Source of the DNA: Gammaproteobacteria bacterium
Lineage (GTDB): Bacteria; Pseudomonadota; Gammaproteobacteria; Steroidobacterales; Steroidobacteraceae
Assembly: GCA_013289615.1 (NCBI GenBank)
Contig: JABCZO010000008.1
Coordinates: 1-64,000 of the forward strand
Direction of reading: 5' to 3'
DNA: 64,000 nt
The notes under the pieces were generated by a model that was not told where the DNA came from, ran no database searches, and saw only the letters and a list, made by a program, of their open reading frames with translations. Shown here one piece after another: positions 60,398-64,000 of the stretch. A program made the position numbers and the translations under genes. Numbering within the stretch: the stretch's first letter is position 1; each line of letters starts with the position of its first letter.

Positions 60398-61317
60398 CCG
60401 ATACCGTGCTCAGTTCCGCCACCAGAGAGGTGGTCATCGGGTTTGACCGCCCGTTCGTCATCATCGGCGAGCGCATCAATCCGACCGGGCGCAAGATCCT
60501 CGCGGCCGAGATGTCGGCCGGCGACTTCAGCCGTGTGGAGGCCGACGCCCGCGCCCAGGTGGAAGCCGGCGCCCACATGCTCGACGTCAACGCCGGGATT
60601 CCACTCGCGGATGAACCGGCGATCCTGGCGAAGGCCATCCAGCTGGTGCAGTCGATCACCGATGTGCCGCTATCGATCGATTCATCGATCGTCGCCGCGC
60701 TCGAGGCGGGGCTGGCGGTCTACAAGGGCAAGGCGCTGGTAAATTCAGTCACCGGCGAGGAGGAGCGGCTCGAGAGCGTGCTGCCGCTGATAAAGAAATA
60801 CGGCGCAGCGGTGGTCGCGATCTCGAATGACGAGACCGGCATCTCCGAGGATCCTGACGTACGTTTCGAGGTAGCGAAGCGCATCGTGCATCGCGCGCGC
60901 GATCACGGCATTCCGGTGTCGGACATCGTGGTCGATCCGCTGGTGATGCCGATCGGCGCTATCAACCGTGCCGCGGTGCAGGTGATGCGGCTGCTGCATC
61001 GGTTGAAGACCGAGCTCAAGGTCAACACCACCTGCGGTGCCTCCAACATCAGCTTCGGCCTGCCGCGCCGTAACGGCATCAATGCCGCGTTCCTGACGAT
61101 GGCGATTGGATCCGGCATGACCTCGGCGATCACCAATCCACTGCATCCCGAGGTGGTAGAGGCGGTGCTCGGTGCCGACGTCATGATGGGCCATGATCCG
61201 GACTGTGCGCGCTGGATCCGTAAATTCCGCGAACCGCCACCGACAGGTGCCGCGGGCGAGGCGGGTCGCGGCCGCCGCGAGGGCGGTCACCGCCGCCGGC
61301 CCACGCCCGCGGCTTAG
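60394..61317 (+). CDS. methyltetrahydrofolate:corrinoid methyltransferase (AcsE/MtgA-like)
   Basis: This is a 307-residue pterin-binding TIM barrel. FVIIGERINPTGRKILAAEM, GAHMLDVNAG, PLSIDSS, NSVTGEEERLESVLPLIKKYGAAVVAI (read in two pieces) and NTTCGASNISFGLPRR match the methyl-THF methyltransferases such as AcsE and the MtgA of the glycine betaine system. It should move the methyl from the corrinoid protein to THF. Start ATG at 60394 overlaps the metF stop. The C-terminal 35 residues are basic and not conserved. Confidence 0.92.
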   Translation: MTDTVLSSATREVVIGFDRPFVIIGERINPTGRKILAAEMSAGDFSRVEADARAQVEAGAHMLDVNAGIPLADEPAILAKAIQLVQSITDVPLSIDSSIVAALEAGLAVYKGKALVNSVTGEEERLESVLPLIKKYGAAVVAISNDETGISEDPDVRFEVAKRIVHRARDHGIPVSDIVVDPLVMPIGAINRAAVQVMRLLHRLKTELKVNTTCGASNISFGLPRRNGINAAFLTMAIGSGMTSAITNPLHPEVVEAVLGADVMMGHDPDCARWIRKFREPPPTGAAGEAGRGRREGGHRRRPTPAA

Positions 61318-61326
61318 GGCGCATCC

Positions 61327-63342
61327 GTGAGCGCAGCCGACGCCCTGGTCGTATTCATGCCATCCGGCAAGCGCGGACGCTTCGAGATGGGAACACCACT
61401 GCTCGCGGCCGCGCGCACCCTAGGCGTCGACATCGATTCGGTGTGCGGCGGCCGGGCACTGTGCACGCGCTGCCAGGTGCTGATCGCCGAAGGTGAATTC
61501 GCCAAACACAATGTCCGCTCGTCGGCCCAGAACCTGTCGGCGATGTCGGCGGCCGAGCAGAAGCTGGCCGACCGCAAAGTGCTCGCCGCCGGACGCCGGC
61601 TTTCCTGCCAGGCGCGCGTGCAAGGCGATGTGGTGGTGGATGTACCGGCCGGCAGCCAGGTGCACCGGCAGGTGGTGCGCAAGGCCGCCGAGGTGCTCGA
61701 CATCGAGCTCTACCCGATCGTCACGCTGCACTACGTCGAAGTCGCCGAGCCGGACATGCACGACCCAAGCGGCGATCTGCAGCGACTCGCCGATGCGCTG
61801 GCGAGAGAATGGCAACTTACTGCGCTGGCGTGCGATCTCAAGGTGCTGCAAGGCCTGCAGTCGGCGCTGCGCAGCGGCCACTGGAAGGTCACGGTCGCGG
61901 TCCACGACCGCTCGCGCATCGTGTCGGTCTGGCCGGGTCTGCACGAGAAGGTGTACGGACTGGCGGTTGACGTGGGCTCGACCACGATTGCCGCGCACCT
62001 GTGCGACCTGACCAGTGGCGATATCGTGGCCGCCGCCGGCCTGATGAACCCGCAGATCCGCTTCGGCGAGGATTTGATGAGCCGCGTGTCATACGCAATG
62101 ATGAATCCGGGTGGCGCGGCGCAGATGACCGCGGCGGTCAGGGAAGCGCTCAGCGAACTGGCGACCGAGGTCGCCCGCTCAGCCGGTATCGGCTGTGACG
62201 CGATCCTCGAGATGACGCTGGTAGGCAACCCGATCATGCACCACCTGGTGCTCGGACTGGATCCGGTGGAGCTTGGCGGCGCGCCATTCGCGCTCGCGGT
62301 CGACAGCTCGGTTACAGTGACTGCCGCCGAGCTCGGCATCGCGGTGAATCCCAATGCGCGCATCTACGTGCTGCCGTGCATTGCCGGTCATGTCGGTGCC
62401 GACGCTGCTGGCATGATCCTGGCGGAGCGGCCCGACCTTTCGGACCGGCTGACGCTGCTGGTGGACGTCGGCACCAACGCGGAAATCGTGCTCGGCAACC
62501 GCGACCGGCTGCTGGCATGCTCGAGCCCGACCGGTCCGGCATTCGAGGGCGCGCAGATCAGTTGCGGGCAACGCGCGGCGCCGGGCGCGATCGAACGCGT
62601 GCGCATCGATCGCGACACGCTCGAGCCGCGCTATCGCGTGATCGGCTCCGAGCTGTGGTCGGATGAGCCGGGATTCGCCGAGGTTATCAGCAAAACCGGG
62701 GTTACCGGCGTATGCGGATCGGGCATCATCGAGGTGCTGGCTGAACTGTATCTGGCCGGCGTCATCAACCAGGACGGCGTCATCGACGGTTCGCTGGCCG
62801 CCAGGACCCCGCGCGTGTTCGCCAACGGCAGGACGTTTTCCTACCTGCTGGCCGACGGCCAACAGCGGCTCGCCATCACGCAGAACGACGTGCGTGCGAT
62901 CCAGCTGGCGAAAGCCGCACTGTACGCGGGCATCCGGCTGCTGATGGAGCGGCTCGGTGTCGACAGCGTCGAGCGCATCCGGCTGGCGGGCGCGTTCGGC
63001 AGTCACATCGACGTCAAATACGCCATGGTGCTCGGCATGATCCCCGACTGCGAACTCTCGCAGGTCGCCTCGGCCGGCAACGCTGCGGGCACCGGCGCCC
63101 GGATTGCGCTGCTCGACTCGCGTTCGCGGCCGATCATCGAAGCGATGGTACGGCGCGTGGAGAAAATCGAGACGGCGCTCGAGCCGCGCTTCCAGGCGCA
63201 TTTCGTCGAGGCGATGGCCATTCCGCACAAGACCGCGCAATACACCCACCTGCGCGCCGCGGTCGCGCTGCCGGCGCCGAAGGCGGTGGCGCAGGCCGAT
63301 GGGCGCGAGCGACGCAATCGCCGCGCGCTGCATCCGGACTAG
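61327..63342 (+). CDS. RamA-type Fe-S reductive activator of corrinoid proteins
   Basis: This is a 671-residue protein. The N-terminal [2Fe-2S] ferredoxin domain has Cys40, Cys46, Cys49 and Cys94 (VCGGRALCTRCQ, LSCQARV). A linker is followed by the DUF4445/ASKHA ATPase domain with GLAVDVGSTTIAAHL and LVDVGTNAEIVLGNRD. Family members (RACE, RamA) use ATP and electrons to restore inactive Co(II) corrinoid to active Co(I). GTG at 61327 starts 9 bp after the methyltransferase gene. It is the last gene of the operon and its presence argues that the corrinoid cycle is live. Confidence 0.93.
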   Translation: MSAADALVVFMPSGKRGRFEMGTPLLAAARTLGVDIDSVCGGRALCTRCQVLIAEGEFAKHNVRSSAQNLSAMSAAEQKLADRKVLAAGRRLSCQARVQGDVVVDVPAGSQVHRQVVRKAAEVLDIELYPIVTLHYVEVAEPDMHDPSGDLQRLADALAREWQLTALACDLKVLQGLQSALRSGHWKVTVAVHDRSRIVSVWPGLHEKVYGLAVDVGSTTIAAHLCDLTSGDIVAAAGLMNPQIRFGEDLMSRVSYAMMNPGGAAQMTAAVREALSELATEVARSAGIGCDAILEMTLVGNPIMHHLVLGLDPVELGGAPFALAVDSSVTVTAAELGIAVNPNARIYVLPCIAGHVGADAAGMILAERPDLSDRLTLLVDVGTNAEIVLGNRDRLLACSSPTGPAFEGAQISCGQRAAPGAIERVRIDRDTLEPRYRVIGSELWSDEPGFAEVISKTGVTGVCGSGIIEVLAELYLAGVINQDGVIDGSLAARTPRVFANGRTFSYLLADGQQRLAITQNDVRAIQLAKAALYAGIRLLMERLGVDSVERIRLAGAFGSHIDVKYAMVLGMIPDCELSQVASAGNAAGTGARIALLDSRSRPIIEAMVRRVEKIETALEPRFQAHFVEAMAIPHKTAQYTHLRAAVALPAPKAVAQADGRERRNRRALHPD

Positions 63343-63359
63343 CTAGCCGGGCGGGTAGG

Positions 63360-63377
63360 CCGCACGTCGGCGTGCGG
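63360..63377. terminator. hairpin between convergent genes
   Basis: CCGCACG and CGTGCGG form a 7-bp stem with a TCGG loop, 18 bp after the activator stop and 7 bp before the convergent MttB stop. It has no T-run on either side, so it would be a weak or rho-assisted terminator at best. Confidence 0.4.
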
Positions 63378-63383
63378 GCGCTA

Positions 63384-64000
63384 TCAGACGTTCGAGTCGG
63401 GGAACGAGGACTTGCGCCGCTGCATGAAGTCGATCAGCGCCTCGTCGATTGCGGGATCCAGAGGCGGCGCCTGGTACTCGGCCAGCTGCTTCTTCCACAG
63501 CAGGTTCGCGCGCTTGGCCATGTCGCTTGCGCCCTCGGCCTCCCACTGCTCGTAACTGTTGTTGTCGGCCAACGCAGAGCGGTAGAACGCGGTCTCGAAG
63601 TTGGCCTGGGTGTGCGCACAACCGAGAAAATGCTTGCCAGGACCTACTTCGCGAATCGCGTCCATCGCCTGGCCGTTGTCGGACATGTCCACGCCCGCCA
63701 GGAAGGTCTGCATCATGCCGGCCTGGTCCACGTCCATCACGAACTTTTCATAGCCCATCGCCAGGCCACCCTCGAGCCAGCCGGCGACGTGCAGCACGAA
63801 GTTGACGCCTGCCAGGCAGGTCGGCAGCAGCGTATTGGCCGATTCGAACGCCGCCTGCGCATCGGGGATCTTCGACGCACACAGTCCACCGCCGGAGCGA
63901 AACGGCACGCCGAGGCGGCGCGCCAGCGCAGCCATGATGTACAGCACCAGTGCCGGCTCGGGCGTTCCAAATGTGGGGGCCCCCGACTGCATCGAGATCG
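63384..64000 (-). CDS. MttB-family corrinoid methyltransferase (MttB3), 5' end outside window
   Basis: This is the C-terminal 205 or so codons of a third MttB-family protein; the frame continues past the right edge. SGAPTFGTPEPALVLYIMAALARRL, VLHVAGWLEGGLAMGYEKFVMD (read in pieces), REVGPGKHFLGCAHTQANF and EGASDMAKRANLLWKKQLAEY match MttB1/MttB2 landmarks. No TAG interrupts the visible part. It converges on the corrinoid operon. The sequence is distinct from MttB1 and MttB2, suggesting a third substrate or a divergent copy. Confidence 0.9.
   Translation of the reverse strand, partial: ISMQSGAPTFGTPEPALVLYIMAALARRLGVPFRSGGGLCASKIPDAQAAFESANTLLPTCLAGVNFVLHVAGWLEGGLAMGYEKFVMDVDQAGMMQTFLAGVDMSDNGQAMDAIREVGPGKHFLGCAHTQANFETAFYRSALADNNSYEQWEAEGASDMAKRANLLWKKQLAEYQAPPLDPAIDEALIDFMQRRKSSFPDSNV

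Noticed and set aside
1..64000. CRISPR array, rRNA, complete prophage or insertion sequence
   Set aside because: No regularly spaced repeats, rRNA-like segments, transposase or phage structural genes were seen.

Overview
The window is GC-rich chromosomal DNA, probably from a soil or freshwater gammaproteobacterium of the Steroidobacter/Solimonas/Xanthomonadales type. That placement is an inference from the TonB receptor next to a TPR-sulfotransferase, the TIR/FlgO-like/TPR proteins, SRAP, the GYD protein and the Gram-negative transporter set. No rRNA or complete tRNA is present to confirm it.

Left part (about 1-19,300): an accessory and regulatory region. It begins with the end of a TPR protein whose full-length paralogue lies inverted at 5184-7019. 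Between them are a SPOR-like protein preceded by a clear c-di-GMP-I (GEMM) riboswitch with a Shine-Dalgarno-sequestering hairpin, a GYD protein, two NTF2-fold proteins and a small conserved protein. Two TIR-membrane-FlgO/TolB-like-TPR proteins point away from each other (7316-9388 minus, 12392-14461 plus). They flank a mobile-DNA scar: a higBA toxin-antitoxin pair with a palindromic operator, a parD antitoxin with a frameshifted and truncated parE, a tRNA 3' fragment, a DUF2958 gene fragment and a dispersed repeat. A YedY-like molybdoenzyme with its cytochrome b, a SRAP protein and an MFS transporter follow.

Right part (about 19,300-64,000): one large, coherent catabolic island for quaternary amines such as glycine betaine, choline or relatives. 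It holds three MttB-family methyltransferases without an in-frame amber codon (the third cut by the window end), two FAD/GcvT dimethylglycine/sarcosine dehydrogenase paralogues, heterotetrameric sarcosine oxidase soxBDAG, a choline-dehydrogenase-like GMC oxidoreductase, an aldehyde dehydrogenase, an iron alcohol dehydrogenase, a YehZYXW/OsmF-type betaine ABC importer, a PotFGHI-type ABC importer, two MFS transporters (one at 18026-19318 on its left edge), a LysR regulator, a TonB receptor and further oxidoreductases.

The core is the seven-gene run at 57191-63342: corrinoid protein, DUF1638, PF13769 'virulence factor' protein, MetV, MetF, methyl-THF:corrinoid methyltransferase and a RamA-type Fe-S corrinoid activator. 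Read together, MttB proteins would take a methyl group from the quaternary amine to the corrinoid protein, the pterin enzyme would pass it to THF, and MetVF would oxidise it to methylene-THF. The resulting tertiary and secondary amines (dimethylglycine, sarcosine) would be demethylated by the dehydrogenases and sarcosine oxidase, also onto THF. A corrinoid route of the kind best known in anaerobes thus sits beside oxygen-using demethylation in one locus. This is the most interesting system in the window; the substrate assignment is inference.
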